From Phylloscopus collybita (taxonomy: Eukaryota > Chordata > Aves > Passeriformes > Phylloscopidae): 64,000 nucleotides of DNA. The first letter of the stretch is position 1. Every line of letters begins with the position of its first letter. Below, in pieces: positions 12,601-24,400 of this stretch. The position numbers were made by a program, and so were the translations under genes. The stretch is from NCBI GenBank assembly GCA_027886175.1, contig JAJNNQ010000026.1:21916001-21980000 (forward strand), read 5' to 3'. The notes below the pieces were generated by a model. It worked only from the letters and a program-made list of their open reading frames with translations. It did no database searches and had not been told where the DNA came from.

Positions 12601-15600
12601 GTGGGCTGTCAAACAAGAAAATAATATTTAAACTATACCTGCTTCTGTTCCCGACCATCCGCAGTGAATTTGCTGATCACATTTTTAAAGTCACAGCAGC
12701 AACAATAGCTTCTGTCTACTTTGACTTCTAGAACCAAATTTCAGCCATAAAGAACATGTGTCTAATAATCACCACCTTCCCTTTCATTTTTGAGAACAAG
12801 AAGATGAACTATCTAATAGTTCATCTGTGCAGTGGATGTGCTTTCTGAAGCATGCACTTACTAAGAATCTCTAACTGTAAGTTGAATTCAGTACATGGCC
12901 AAAAATAACTTAAAGCAAACCTCCATGTACAGCTGATAATGCAAAATTAGGTCCCCAAAGAATTATGCTGCAAGATCAAATTAGAAAATAAAAAATTATC
13001 TAACTTGAATTCAGCTTTCTTTATTTGGATCTAGGTTTGCATTTTAAAACATAAGCATTTTTCTTTATAGAATGGTTCAGGTTGGAAGAGACCATCTTGT
13101 TCCAACCTCCCTGCCATGGGCAGGGACACCTTCCACTAGACCAGTTTGCTCCAAGCCCCATCCAGCCTGGTCTTGAACACTTCCAGGGATGGGGCACCCA
13201 CAGCTTCTCTGGGCAACCTGTTCCAGAGATTCACCACTCTCACACTAAAAAATTTATTCCTAATATTTAACCTAAACCTATTTTCTTTCACTTTAAAGCC
13301 ATTTCCCCTTTCATTCATTCATTACCCCATTGACAAAGCCAATTCCTAGGTATGAAGAGGTGAGAGATACTAATAACTATCAATTATGCAACAGAAAAAT
13401 GCATTTGTTAGAAAAGCTGAAGTTAAAACTAGAGTTTGCAAAACACTCTGCTTTTCTTCATCCAATGCTAAGTAGTTATGTACCAGCTAAGAATGTAGCA
13501 AATGCTATTACCAGATGGTGAACAGGACTTTAAATAAGCATGAGAAATGGAGAGTACACTTGAGTTAACAATTAGCACAGCTTAAACTATCATAAGCTTC
13601 TCTTTTGAAAGACAATTCTTTGGCATTCATCCATTCAATGTGCCCTCCAGGAAATGCCTTAAGAGTAAACAGTGAAGGCATCATGTAATAATGTGTAAGA
13701 AAACAAATTTGGCAGCTGGAACAGTGGGAGAGCTGTACTCTGGTATCCTATATACTGCAGTTACCAACGCTGTCTCTTTCAAAAAGAAAAGGTACCTACA
13801 CAAATGTATCCTGCTGTACAGTAAAAACAGATGGTACTCTATCTTCTGACTGGTTACTGAACTACAAAGGCAGCTTGCCTTGGGTGAGACAAATTGGATA
13901 GGATTTAAAACTGAAGGAAGCTGTAAAGGAGACAGAGAAAGAAGCTATGCTGGAATTGATGCAGTTCAGCATATTCATAAGTGATCTGAAAGGGGAGGTT
14001 ACTAGAAAGTTGGCAACTTCTGGGCCACCAGCATGCCATACATGCTACCAAGGAGAGGTGAGCATGGCCTGACGAATTGGTGTCTGCTGGTGCCCATCTC
14101 TCCCTCAGCTATGGAAAACTCCACCAGCTGACCAGATCAGAATAGACATTACAACCTCCAAACAGCTCAGTGAATCTGATTCTTCCCATTTTAATTGGTA
14201 AATAGGGCTCAGGTGTCATTAAATGAGAAAGAACCATAGGAAATTATGACCCCTATATACAGCAACCCTCTCTCATCCAGTTATGAGCACCTGCTAAGAA
14301 GATGCAAGTAGGTCTTGGATGGCACCAGCTCAAGGATGGCATCAGCTTCAGAGAAATGAGCAGAATCCTTAGGAATAGGACTGAGGCCAAGAGAGAAAGC
14401 ACCTTCACGCCTCTGGCTAATGCCATGGCTTGTTCACATCCTGAATACAGCTCCAGTTCCTGTTTCAAAAGGGATGTAACAATACTGGAAACACTCTAAG
14501 AATGGGTACTATGATGATCCCAGAAAAACTGAACTAGGACTCCCGGCTTAGAAAATAAAATAGTGATGAAAACACAGATCTGAAGAGATATGAAAAAGCA
14601 AAATGAAGGAGGAAAGATTATTCATCACATGATTATTCATCTTGTGTTGACAGCAACACAAGACAACAGGATCCATAAGTTTCTGCCACCACCTAAGAAA
14701 AGCTCAGCCCATGCTTGTCCTCTTGGCTACACTTCCATTCTACACATCCTCTGCTGACAAAGGGAAGCTAATGGGCTACAGAGACATTTTGCTGTGCAGG
14801 TCTGTTCTAAAATCATCAACATGCTAAGACTTCTTTCTGAGTTAAAAGTAATTTAGTTTTTAATTATATCAAGTAAAAAAAGACCATTCACACATTTAAT
14901 GAACACAATATTACAGACCCTTAACAAAAGGGATTGCTTACCCTGCTGCACTAGGTGTACTATAAACAGCCTAGTTCCCAGGTGCACAAGATTTGACAAA
15001 TTACACACACAGGTGAGGCTATCCAGAGGTCCCCCACTATTGGAAGCGTGGGCTGCCACAGTCTCCAGAGGGCCGGGGGGGATCCTCATTGGTCACACCA
15101 GTGAGAACCACGTGTCAGCAGAGTCATTTCTGCCAGCATTTTGGGCTGACCGAGTGAGAAGCCCAGGGTGCATGACAAGAACAATAGAAATACCCCAATT
15201 CCCCACTGGTCACACCTGCCTTCTCTAACATATTCCATTTAATGAAAGGTTAAAAAAAAAGGAAGTTTGTCACAGTTGCCTTACCAAATTTAAATATTAT
15301 TTCACTTCTAAATCAAGTAAAATGCCATTTGTATGTGAAGAGGAAAAGAGCTGATGAAAATCTGAAGTACATGTGTCTCCATGATCCTCTAGCACATAAC
15401 AGCCAGCCTTCTGGTGTACCACAAGCCACAAAGAGAGACCCTAAAAGAACAAATTCTACCACAGCAGCAAGAACTGGGCTTTGGAAAAGTCCAGAATATA
15501 AAGATTCTTCCTAGGAAGAATCTTAGCACAGGGGAGCTGAGAGAAAAGGCAGGAGACTGATAACCTCCGTACTTGAGATGGTCATACATGGACTGAAGTT

Positions 15601-18600
15601 CCAGCTCTTAGCAGCAATCTGGGATTACAGAAAGTAATATTTTCTGATCACAGTCTTTCAACATTGATTTGCAGATTATTAGAGCCAGCAAAACGTCTGT
15701 CTGTAACACTGTTTGGGAAAATTTATTAGTGGGAACATAAGAATTTTATGTAACTCAGCAGATGATGGCTCACAGCAGATGATGAAAGTCCAACTTTCAT
15801 CTACACCAACATTTTAAAGACCCAAAACATCGTGGATAATCCATTCTGACATTCTGAACTGATTCCAAAGCATACAAAACTAGAAAGGACACACCTGAAT
15901 ATCGTGCTGTATACAAAGCAGTTTCAGTTGATGAGGACTCACAAGCTCTAACCCACTCTAAAATTACCCTTCCACAGCACGATTATCCAGCCACATTCTC
16001 AAACATACCTGCACTTCACTACCCGAGAATCTGAGGTTAGAAGCAAGCACTGGTTTTCAAGACACTGATCAGCACTCCCACACTTACTTAGCCAGGATGC
16101 CCACGCTCAGGAACAGCTTGATAACTTCAGCGACGCACACAGCCGTCGTCGAGAAGTAGAGCTCTGTCTCCACTGTCCTGGTGTAGCGCAGTGCCACCGT
16201 GTACGTGGCAGCAACCAGGGTCATCACCGTGAGGCAGTACAGCTTGAACAGTAAGCTGACATTTTCTGAAACAAAACAGAGGAGACAACTCAGCGTGACC
16301 CCCACTTTAATTTAAGAACTGAAAGAGTGTGTTCTCCAGCTGGAGAGATGTACCAAGCACCACTGTGTCAGCAGACAACAATGACAATGTCAGGATAACA
16401 CTTCCCATATAAAAGTTTGGGTTAAATTTTACAGCCTTCTCAAAAAAACTTGTTCAGGAACTCCAAGTGTTAGAAACCTCGCAATGACCCTCCATTCCAG
16501 AAAAAAATAATTATACATTAATATTTATCTAATAACAATCAAAAAGTCTTTCTGTGCTTTTCCTACTCTTCAGCAGGAAAGCAGGCACTCCCTCTGAAAT
16601 GGCAGCTGATCCTCTTCATGTAATATACTGAACTCTGAGACAAAGAGTGTTGGCAGACTAGCAAAAGCAAAAGCAGAGGAAAAGTTCAGTAGCAGCAAAG
16701 AAATCTAGCAAATCTTAATAAATTTCCATCAGTCCTATTTTCCACCTAAGTTAGCAAAAGAGGAAGATTCTGCTCTGAATGGTGATGGGACTTCACTAAA
16801 GGGGTTTTTCTTGAAAAATTCTCTGTAGAAAGGTCTAAGGTTAAGGCTATTCCAGTAAATTAAACCACACAAGGACTGTGTATCACTTGTGTTATCCCCT
16901 CTCTCTTCCTCTCTGCTATACTCCTACAACAGTAGCAATACTTGTAATAGTTTTGACCCAGACCAACAACTATCCTGCAAAATTTAAGAGTTAGCCTGCC
17001 CAAGGTCTCCTGACACAAAGCAGTTTTTCATCCATCTGCACTCCTCTAAGGCCTGAGAGTTCCATCAGGCCACTCCAGTGCATTCCCAGGTCAGAGAATG
17101 GCTAAGCCTGCATCTGAACCACCAAAGAGAACAGCACACAACTCCAAATGGGATTGCTCTTGCATAAAGGCAAGACCCAACACAAGACATCAGCAAATGT
17201 GCAGCTTCTACAAAATCCTTTTTCCAACTGGCAGATTAAATTGGGTTAAATTTTGGTATGGCACCTCTCTGGTGGGTGTTGATCATTCAGCAGCACCTTT
17301 AGGGCCACTGTCATGTTCTAAATATCCTAAAGAAATGTGTTTCAATTGCTGTAAGTTTGTGTTCCTCTGCTGATTAGGTAACGAGATACAGGATAAATGG
17401 TTTTGTAATAACTTTTCTCATTTAATAAAGGAATGACTTCTGAATCCAGTGTGACCAATGCTTTGGTTCATGTTTCTTTCACGCCAGAGATGTCTTCAAT
17501 TGCGTTAACGTTTCTGCAAGGTACAGTTAATACCTCCTGCCACTGCAATCATTTAAATTAGCTACTTCCTTATAGATAAAAATCTTACCCATGTCAGTAA
17601 CCACTTTTAAAAGGTAGAGCCAATTAGTTTTTGGACTAACAATGCTTAGAAGAGACTTACAAGCTGTAATCCATTTTTAAATTAAATTTGGATTGTGGGG
17701 AGGGAATCCAAGGGCCTAACAACCAGGAAATATAATTAACCCCATCTGATTTTTAAAAAACGTATCTTCTAATGATGTTTCAGTGCTGACAGAAATTATA
17801 TTAATGCTGTGATTTGACACATGAAGATTTTAACTCTATGCACCACAAAACTTAATCCTTGCCTCTATTAGCTACTCTTAAAAAAAACAAAAAGGCTCCA
17901 ATTTGGCAATGGTTTGGAAACTTGGATAAACCAAATGCAGCAAGACATAACAAATCTGGTATCTAGATGAGATAGTTTGAGAATCATGTAAAAAGGTATT
18001 TGTAATTCTTTTCAGCCTGGACACTTCTTCAGCCTGGCTCACGTGTCTGCATCAGTACCAGTGCATCGAGGGGAGCAGAAGAAAGCGTAGTTGGGGCACC
18101 TGTAACTTCTGCTGATAAATCTGAACTGACACCTGCCTAAAGAAAAGATGAACTGGAAGAAGCTTTTGGGTTTCTCCCAGTAAATTCCACCTGGAAGAAA
18201 GGATTTCTGGCAAAAAGGGACCAGACAGGCCAAAAGCCTCAGGATACAAGCGCAGCCCTCCCACACATCTCCACAGCTCATCTAAGGGCTCCGCCAGGGC
18301 TCCTGGAAGGCAGCCAGCCCCGGGCCAAGCCCGCTGCCCGCCGGGTTATCTGGGGTGCCGGGCGCCTGGCACACACTGCTGGGAGCCTCCTGCCCCTCAC
18401 CCTTCCAGGCCCTGCCCAGCCACTGCCGGGAGCTGGGGAGCCCTGGGCAAGGCTCTCCATGGGGGAGCTGGAAGAGGGGCAGGCGGCACCTTCCAGCGGA
18501 TTTAAGCCCTCCTGGCTTGCCCGAGGTTGTGGCTTCGGGACTGCGTGGGCTCTGGCCTCGTTGTACACAGCATCACTGAGAATCAGGGAATCAATTAAGT

Positions 18601-19407
18601 TGGAAAAGACCTCTGGTGTCATCGAGTGTAACCTATGATCGAACACCACCATGTCAACTACACCGTGCCACTAAGTGCCACATCCAGTCGTTCCTTAAAC
18701 ACCTCCAGGGATGGTGACTCCACCACCTTCCTGGGCACTCCATTCCAGCAACTAATCACCCCTTCCGTGAAGAAATTCCTCCTAATGTCCAACCTCAACA
18801 CAACTCCCAGTAGGCACCCGGGGGCGGCGGCGTTTCCAGGGACACGTGCGGCGCCCACAGGGTGGGTGCAGGGAATGTCCCTGTGCACTGACCGCCTGCG
18901 CCCCGGGATAAGCCCCAAAGATGCTGCGCCACGGTCAGACGCTCCCAGAGGGGAACTGGCGGCGGAGGGAAGGCGACTGTGGCTGACCCTAAAGGCGGAG
19001 GCGTCCCGGGGACCCGGCAAGCCCCGTACCGAGAGCACCCGCCGCCCACACGCCGGGGACGCAGCGGTGCCACACCGCGCACAGAAGCTCCCGGGCGGCA
19101 GGAGGAAAGCGGGAGGGCGGGAAGGCAGGCGGGGAGAGCCCCTCCCCAGCGCGACCCCGCGGCCCCGCGTAGCCCCTTCCCCCCCTTCGCTCCCGCGGTG
19201 GTGGCGCCCGGTGCCACAGCCCCCAGCACGGAGGACAGTTCCACTTCCTCTGGCAGGGGGGAGGCAGGGGGAGTCTGCGCGCGGGTCGCGTTTCCTCTTG
19301 GGGAAGCGGGTGGGAATTGTCCCCGTTCTCCGGCCGTGCCGCCCACCGGCAGCCCCGGGACCCGCCGGGAGCTCCGCGCCGCCGCCCTCACCTTTCGGAG
19401 GCGACAT
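3526..19407 (-). CDS. SLC35A1: CMP-sialic acid transporter (complete gene, 8 coding exons)
   Basis: Golgi antiporter that imports CMP-sialic acid in exchange for CMP, supplying sialyltransferases. Coding exons (minus strand): 19392-19407, 16088-16265, 10822-10981, 10314-10466, 8990-9056, 5511-5687, 4975-5109, 3526-3656; 1017 nt, 338 aa against 337 in human. All introns are GT-AG and all phases close. The body matches the nucleotide-sugar transporter family throughout: [63 protein letters not shown] and [12 protein letters not shown], with about ten hydrophobic helices expected. The C terminus keeps the terminal valine used as an ER-export signal in mammalian homologues. The start was chosen because exon 1 has a CACCATG context, sits in a CpG island and splices in phase to ENVSLL. 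The N terminus (MSPPK) diverges from mammals (MAAPR, from memory). Introns hold a solo LTR (intron 4) and two CR1 fragments (introns 1 and 2). Confidence 0.97.
4975..5109 (-). CDS. SLC35A1: SLC35A1 coding exon 7
   Basis: Residues 251-296: [19 protein letters not shown] through VILFGLQI. Acceptor CCCAG, donor A|GTACGT. This is the most conserved block of the transporter. Confidence 0.95.
5511..5687 (-). CDS. SLC35A1: SLC35A1 coding exon 6
   Basis: Residues 192-251: [19 protein letters not shown] through [16 protein letters not shown]. Acceptor TTTTTCCAG, donor T|GTAAGT. The central loop reads DGAKVLEKG where mammals have DGAEIKEKG (from memory). Confidence 0.96.
8990..9056 (-). CDS. SLC35A1: SLC35A1 coding exon 5
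   Basis: 67 bases, residues 170-192: [20 protein letters not shown] then FA plus one base. Acceptor GCAG, donor G|GTACAG. The solo LTR at 9125-9694 ends only 68 bp upstream of this acceptor. Confidence 0.94.
9125..9694 (-). mobile_element. Solo LTR of an avian endogenous retrovirus
   Basis: A 570-bp element bounded by TG...CA and flanked by a perfect 5-bp target duplication CAGAG (9120-9124 and 9695-9699). The inner termini resemble a widespread avian LTR family that in sense orientation opens with TG-CTGGTTT-GGCTGGGATAGA and ends GTTAAACCACA-CA. On that basis the sense strand is the minus strand, the same as SLC35A1. No internal gag, pol or env, so it is a recombined solo LTR. A 5-bp duplication fits ERVL-like integration; that class call is inference. 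Confidence 0.88.
10314..10466 (-). CDS. SLC35A1: SLC35A1 coding exon 4
   Basis: Residues 119-169, [20 protein letters not shown] to QATKVQ. Acceptor TTAG above 10466; donor CAG|GTAAGA. Exactly 51 codons, phase 0 to phase 0. Confidence 0.96.
10822..10981 (-). CDS. SLC35A1: SLC35A1 coding exon 3
   Basis: Residues 65-118. Starts at ETGSLTRL after TTGCAG and ends at DAAVYQ before donor CAG|GTAATA. It contains the highly conserved [17 protein letters not shown] and [11 protein letters not shown] segments. Confidence 0.96.
11284..11325. promoter_or_regulatory. Tandem pair of perfect CRE palindromes
   Basis: Two adjacent 20-22 bp units, each starting TAACCAGT and ending GTGACGTCAAAT or TGTGACGTCAAAT, place the full CREB/ATF palindrome TGACGTCA at 11295-11302 and 11315-11322, 20 bp apart. 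The pair lies in SLC35A1 intron 2, about 300 bp upstream of exon 3. Function is inference from the motif only. Confidence 0.5.
13068..13312 (-). mobile_element. CR1 LINE 3' fragment in SLC35A1 intron 2
   Basis: On the printed strand it reads AGAATGGTTCAGGTTGGAAG at the start, then the CR1 3' UTR and the end of ORF2; the complement encodes [20 protein letters not shown], a hallmark of the CR1 ORF2 C terminus. It is about 245 bp, 5'-truncated, antisense to the printed strand, with no intact frame. Confidence 0.9.
16088..16265 (-). CDS. SLC35A1: SLC35A1 coding exon 2
   Basis: Residues 6-65, the first membrane segments ([10 protein letters not shown] to SVGILAK). Acceptor TTTCAG just above 16265; donor AA|GTAAGTG at 16088. 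The Lys65 codon is split across the junction. Confidence 0.95.
18577..18803 (-). mobile_element. CR1 LINE 3' fragment in SLC35A1 intron 1
   Basis: A 5'-truncated CR1 antisense to the printed strand, with the TTGGAAAAGACCTC-type 3' end near 18600 and the complement encoding [20 protein letters not shown]. It abuts the SLC35A1 CpG island on the gene's intronic side. Confidence 0.88.
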
Positions 19408-19590
19408 GGTGCTCGCCGAAGGCTCCAGGACCGCCGGGCCGGAGCCGCCCGCCGTGCCCCGCCGCTCCTCCCATCGCACCATAGAGTGCGGCGCGGCCGC
19501 CCAGAGCGCCCCGCCGCCCGCGCCGAACCATCGAGTCGAGCTCCGTCCCGCCTGGATATCCTGGAGAGCATCCTGCTCCACCCGGCCGCA
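18810..19590 (-). promoter_or_regulatory. SLC35A1: CpG island, SLC35A1 promoter and first exon
   Basis: An abrupt rise to very high GC and dense CpG dinucleotides, unlike the AT-rich surroundings, centred on the SLC35A1 ATG at 19407. It fits a TATA-less housekeeping promoter for a Golgi transporter. Long open frames across it (up to 381 codons on +, 332 on -) follow from high GC and are not genes. A separate GC-rich stretch at 18270-18570 lies beyond the CR1. Confidence 0.85.
19392..19407 (-). CDS. SLC35A1: SLC35A1 coding exon 1
   Basis: Only 16 coding bases: MSPPK plus the first base of Glu6. The ATG (19405-19407) has a strong CACC context; the donor is G|GTGAGG. It is too short to be found by ORF length and was located by splicing back from exon 2. 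Confidence 0.88.
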
Positions 19591-19599
19591 GTTAGGAAC

Positions 19600-21269
19600 T
19601 GTTTCGTTGGCAGCAAACATGCAGGAATCTCACACACGTATTTCTGATTGCCAGGAGCAAGCTCGTAGCCATCGACACGTTTCTCCCGCGACAAAACCGA
19701 GATGGAGGTTACAATTGTATTCCCCAGTATTTTGCAGCACTGCAGTACCTTCTCCAGTGGAAAAGAACAAAGTAGGATAAAATGAAACTTCAATCATTAG
19801 TTTACTTTTAAATAAAATGTATTTCTGGATTCTTGAAATACCAGTTTGGTGGTAAGAATCGTAACATAAAAGCCTCAAAGCAAATGATGATTATATAGAG
19901 AGACCACAGCAAGAAAAAGTGTTTAATAAAGAAGCGACAGGGTATTTTTCTATGAAAAAAAAAAGAAAGCTTGCAGCTAGTAATTGCATTGATATTTTAA
20001 TTAATAAATCTAATCATTTGTGCCTGTTCTTAATTTAAAAACATAGAGGAGCAGCACATCTAGATGCTTCTGATTAATTTATTTTCCCAACAGAGAAAAT
20101 CATGTAGTCAAAAACCATTTAGCAAAGTTCTTTCTTAGTGCTCCCCTTATGCTCCTTTGTTTTTTTAATAATGCTTTGGGGATTCGTCCCTGTTGTGTAA
20201 CTTTTAAAAGTGAAGCCAGATGCCTTGGAAAACAAGAGAACACTATCCTGCACAATGCCACAGAAAAATCACTCAGCAGCTTGAATCTTTGAGCTTCATT
20301 GTCACAAGCTTTTCTAGCTATGAGCCAGGAAACCACACTGCATCACAATGCATACAAAAAAAAGAGATTTAGAAATCTTAGCACGCCCTATTCAATCACA
20401 GTTGTACACCTGGACATTGTGCAGATAGCAGCTTGAGGAAATATTGTCATGAAAAAAATCTCTGTTTTAAAGTATCCTGTTTCCATTTGAGAAGATGTTT
20501 TATCCTGAAGTTCAAATAATTCAGGTTTTCACAAACAGAAATACTATCTGCAGTTACATTGATCAGACCTGGTACATATTTCTTTGTGACAGTGCCATAA
20601 AACTAAAAACTTTTTCTCTGTTGTGCTTCAGTTCTTCAAACACAAGCAAAACAGAGCTTTCCAAAAGGTCCCCTGAAGTCAAGTTCCTATGGTTTGCAGT
20701 GTGCTCACCAGTACACTGTTTAGCCAAGAAATTGCTAGAGACCTAAAAGGGTGCCAGAACCACCCAAGACAGACTCCCTCCTCTCAACCTCCCAGCCTTG
20801 GTCTACACTCATTGGGTCGGGTTAACACCAGCACAAATGGACAGGCCCAAGCACCACCAGACTGGTTTCATTTTGTTTGTTTTGTCTTCTTGACAGTTCT
20901 GCTCTTAGGCTGGAGCTGTGACATTTGAGTGACTCTCCTGGGGCAAGTTTTTCACTTAAAGACAGTATTTCAAAAGGCAATTGTTGCATTAAAACTTCAG
21001 TAAAATCCCAGAATGCTACACATTTAAATGTCAGAAGTGAAAGTCCTTGGGAACATCTTGATTCTAAATTGCTATTTAAAATCTGTGCTTCAGGCTTATC
21101 ACTTCTGTCACTTAATGCCAGTCAGCAGCCCCAACAGATAATATAAATGAAACAGACCAACTGTTCCTGGAATCAACAGACACAGCAAAATCTTTATGTC
21201 TAAATTCAGCTACATTCAGGAATTTCTATATACACATTCAAGATATATTGTCAGGTTTCTCATTTTCAC
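19600..21269. other. Tandem intergenic gap between CFAP206 and SLC35A1
   Basis: About 1.7 kb between the CFAP206 stop and the SLC35A1 CpG island, both genes on the minus strand. It should contain the CFAP206 3' UTR. A minus-strand AATAAA is at 20078-20083, about 1.2 kb past the stop, as a candidate poly(A) signal. No other gene, repeat or RNA is recognisable. Confidence 0.55.
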
Positions 21270-21497
21270 TTAGGTTTCATCCAGTGGTCTTGTTAAGTCC
21301 ACTGTGACCATATTAGTAGGAGAGGATCCTCCTCGGAGACCTTTCAGGAAAATCTGGGGGTTGGGTACATTGCTTGAGTTGTCACGCTTAGTCTGGGTGC
21401 CAGCATCTTTTGGCAAGTACACTTGGGTGAAGTTCTCTCTTCTCATGTGGCTGAGGTCAGTCTGCATGGAATGAGTTAACTTGCGGCGCAAATTGGC
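21270..21497 (-). CDS. CFAP206: CFAP206 coding exon 12 (terminal)
   Basis: Residues 546-620, ANLRRKLTHSMQTDLSHMRR to VDLTRPLDET, then TAA at 21270-21272. Acceptor TTTAG. It repeats the Thr/Gln-rich SMQTD and GTQTK motifs typical of this tail. Confidence 0.95.
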   Translation of the reverse strand, partial: ANLRRKLTHSMQTDLSHMRRENFTQVYLPKDAGTQTKRDNSSNVPNPQIFLKGLRGGSSPTNMVTVDLTRPLDET

Positions 21498-24400
21498 CTA
21501 AAGACACAAAAAGACTCAGGTTAAGCAAAATTTTGTTTGAACATTTTAGCACCACTATATACTCAGGAGTGATTGTCTGTTTTACATCCATGGGCTCCAC
21601 AAACCTGGAACATGGCTCACTTTGCCCTCCTGTCAATACATGGTTGAGACTGTGATTTGTAAGTCCTTGACTAACAGGATGTGTGAACAGCACTTCAGGT
21701 AGCCCAAAGAATTTTAAATTAATCTCTTAATAATTTCATACCATTGGTTGTTGTCCTTCAAATTTTGTTAAATGCTTCACCTTTGTTTTGTTGGAATAAA
21801 ATGTTTTCATGGCAAGTGCTTCCAGTCTTTGTCTGGTTTCTGCCAAATGTGATGAGGTTTAGGGGTTGGTGTCACAAAGTATCAGATAAAAGTGAAAAAA
21901 TGCCTTCTTATACCACCTTGCTCATTAACCCCTTGACAAGAGTAAAAGTTAGGGTAATTTATGATTAAAACTGGTTATTCACAGAAATTGCTGTAGATAC
22001 AACAACAAAGCCACTTCCTACAAAGTGTTAATATTCCAAAGCCAGAACTTGACGCAAAAAAATATTCCTGGTTCCACTGAGCCTTCTATGTCAGCAATGA
22101 TGTAAAACACTGTAAATTATGATATAATGTTCTCCTCAAAAATACAAAATATAGTCTCATGTGCTGGAATTCAGACCCATCCATGTAAGTGAGAAAGTCC
22201 CTGGAGTCCAGTCCAGTCAGTGAAGACTGGTGTCAGTGGAAGCTGGAGAATGATACAGCTGGCCAAATGTCCTAAATTTTGTACATGGGCAGGTTAAAAT
22301 ATTCTCCAGACTCCACCACTGAGGTCTCTCCCAGCTGGAATGGAAGGTGAAGCACCTAAATGTTGGCATATTTTGATACCTTAATCTACAACTGAATTTT
22401 ATATGCAGAGTCATCAAGCAGAATCCAGAAAAGAACAATAAGAAACTTATAGAGGAGATGGCATGGCAAAAAAGACAATATATTGGGTTTTGTTGTTGTT
22501 TGTTTGGTTGGTTGGTTTGGTTTGGTTTTTTGGGGGGGGTTGTGGTTTTTTTTCTGAGGGTTTTAATGACTGAATGTTTGCCATTACAAGGAACTATGCT
22601 TGCAAAAAGAAACAAATGTGAGCTAAAAATTTTACTTCTACCAGCATATAGGTTTTCTAACAAAGTAATAGTTTAATATTTCCTACCACTAAAAGTTTTT
22701 TGGCTAAAAATGAACAACACAAAAAACCCCAAAGGTATGAGAGCTCATTCTCTAACAAAACCCACAAATATGTCTGATGCTTTCCTGAAGTATCAAATTC
22801 ATTGATGCACTGGTAAACTATTTCTGTTATTTTATCACTTTGATACTAAATGTTCTATCATCTCCATATTATAAATTAGCATAGTCAAAGCACTTTAGCA
22901 TGCATCTGGGACTTTTTCTTTCAGCTCTGTATCATTAATCTTACATTAGGACAGCTGAGGCTAAAACACCCTTAGTACTTTAAAGTATTTTCTCTAAATA
23001 TTTCAAACCAACGAGCTACAGATTTGTTTGTGAATGGTCTTCATGACCAGATATTGGAAAATATCCACTTTTCCTTATGCTGAAGAGCCACTGACCACAT
23101 CTTATGTTTATTTATGTACTTTTGTCCTTTACAGAAGCAGAAGAGGCTTTTAGCTAGGCTTCTTGTAAACCTAATTGGCTTCTTTATATACCTTGGTAAC
23201 AACTATTTCTTAGAATCCTTTATGAGTTATCAACACTGGCCAGATTCCTCAGTCCAAAATTTTGGTTTCCTTTTATAATGTTAGAGATTTCAAAAAGAAA
23301 AACAGAAAAGAAAATAGGCTGCCCAGCAGGCCACAGGCCTCCGCAGTGCATCTGTTCACAGAAGAAAAAAAACAAAACAATTATATGTTCAGTTGATATT
23401 GTTAACTGTGATATTCCCTGTACTCAAAAGTTGTTAATTTTGATTGAATTGTGAAAATCAGGTGCTATACCTTGACAACAACAAGTGCTGGCAACCCCTA
23501 GAAAGAAGCTTCTGAAATATTTACTGTAAATTTAAAAGTTTTTATGTACCCATGTGGCCAACCTTCTATGGACAGACTGTGATTTCCAATCCATCAGAAA
23601 TTCCTGATAGTATGACAAATATTTGCTCTGACTTTTTTTTCACAAAGAAGTTACATAGCAGTATCTTCAACCCATTAAACTGTATTTGAATGTAGAACAA
23701 CCTTAATATTCAATGCAATTTAATTCAAAACAGCAATTATTACATAAGGGAGGCAACTGAAAATTTTGAAATTAAGAGATACAGCAGTAGAAGCAGTGCT
23801 CTAAAAAGAGGGAAAAATATGGAAGAAGTGAGAGAAGTCTAGAAATAAGGAGAGAAAATATCTAGAAAAAATTGAACCAGTTGTAATGAAGTGTATGTCT
23901 TGGAATAAAAGGTTAGATTTATGTTTCAAGGAACAAAAGTTAAGAATAATTTATTCTCAAATTTGTAATCCAATAATGAAAATCTGGTAATAACAGTACA
24001 AACCAATTTTATAGCTTTTCTTCTCAGTTCCCATTCATTCCATTCATAGGATCTCACAATAGTTGGAGGCAAGATATGAGTATCAGTTTGAGTACCACTG
24101 TCACATTTCAGGGGTGATTTCATCAAACCTTTCTTTGCATTTCTGGCCTGGATGAAAAGAAACAACAAAAACCAAGCAAGGCATTGAGAAGAATACAGAG
24201 AAATGGCATATGGGTATGCTGCTTTTTAAAAGCAAAGAGAGACCTGAAAACCACAAGTGGATAATGATTGTTACATTCAACAATATTTTTGTTTCCCATG
24301 CCCCCACTAAAAGGAAAACATTATCTAATGGATTTAATTTCTGACAGAAAACCCTTGAGGCAGAGGCCACAGCTGAGCTGCAGGCTCCTGCCTACCTAGT

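Noticed and set aside
18635..19793. Very long overlapping ORFs on both strands (381, 332, 320 and 222 codons)
   Set aside because: They lie in a GC-rich CpG island and partly in a CR1 fragment; stop codons are rare there by composition. Proline/arginine/glycine-rich translations without domains, and the true SLC35A1 exon 1 uses only 16 bases of it.
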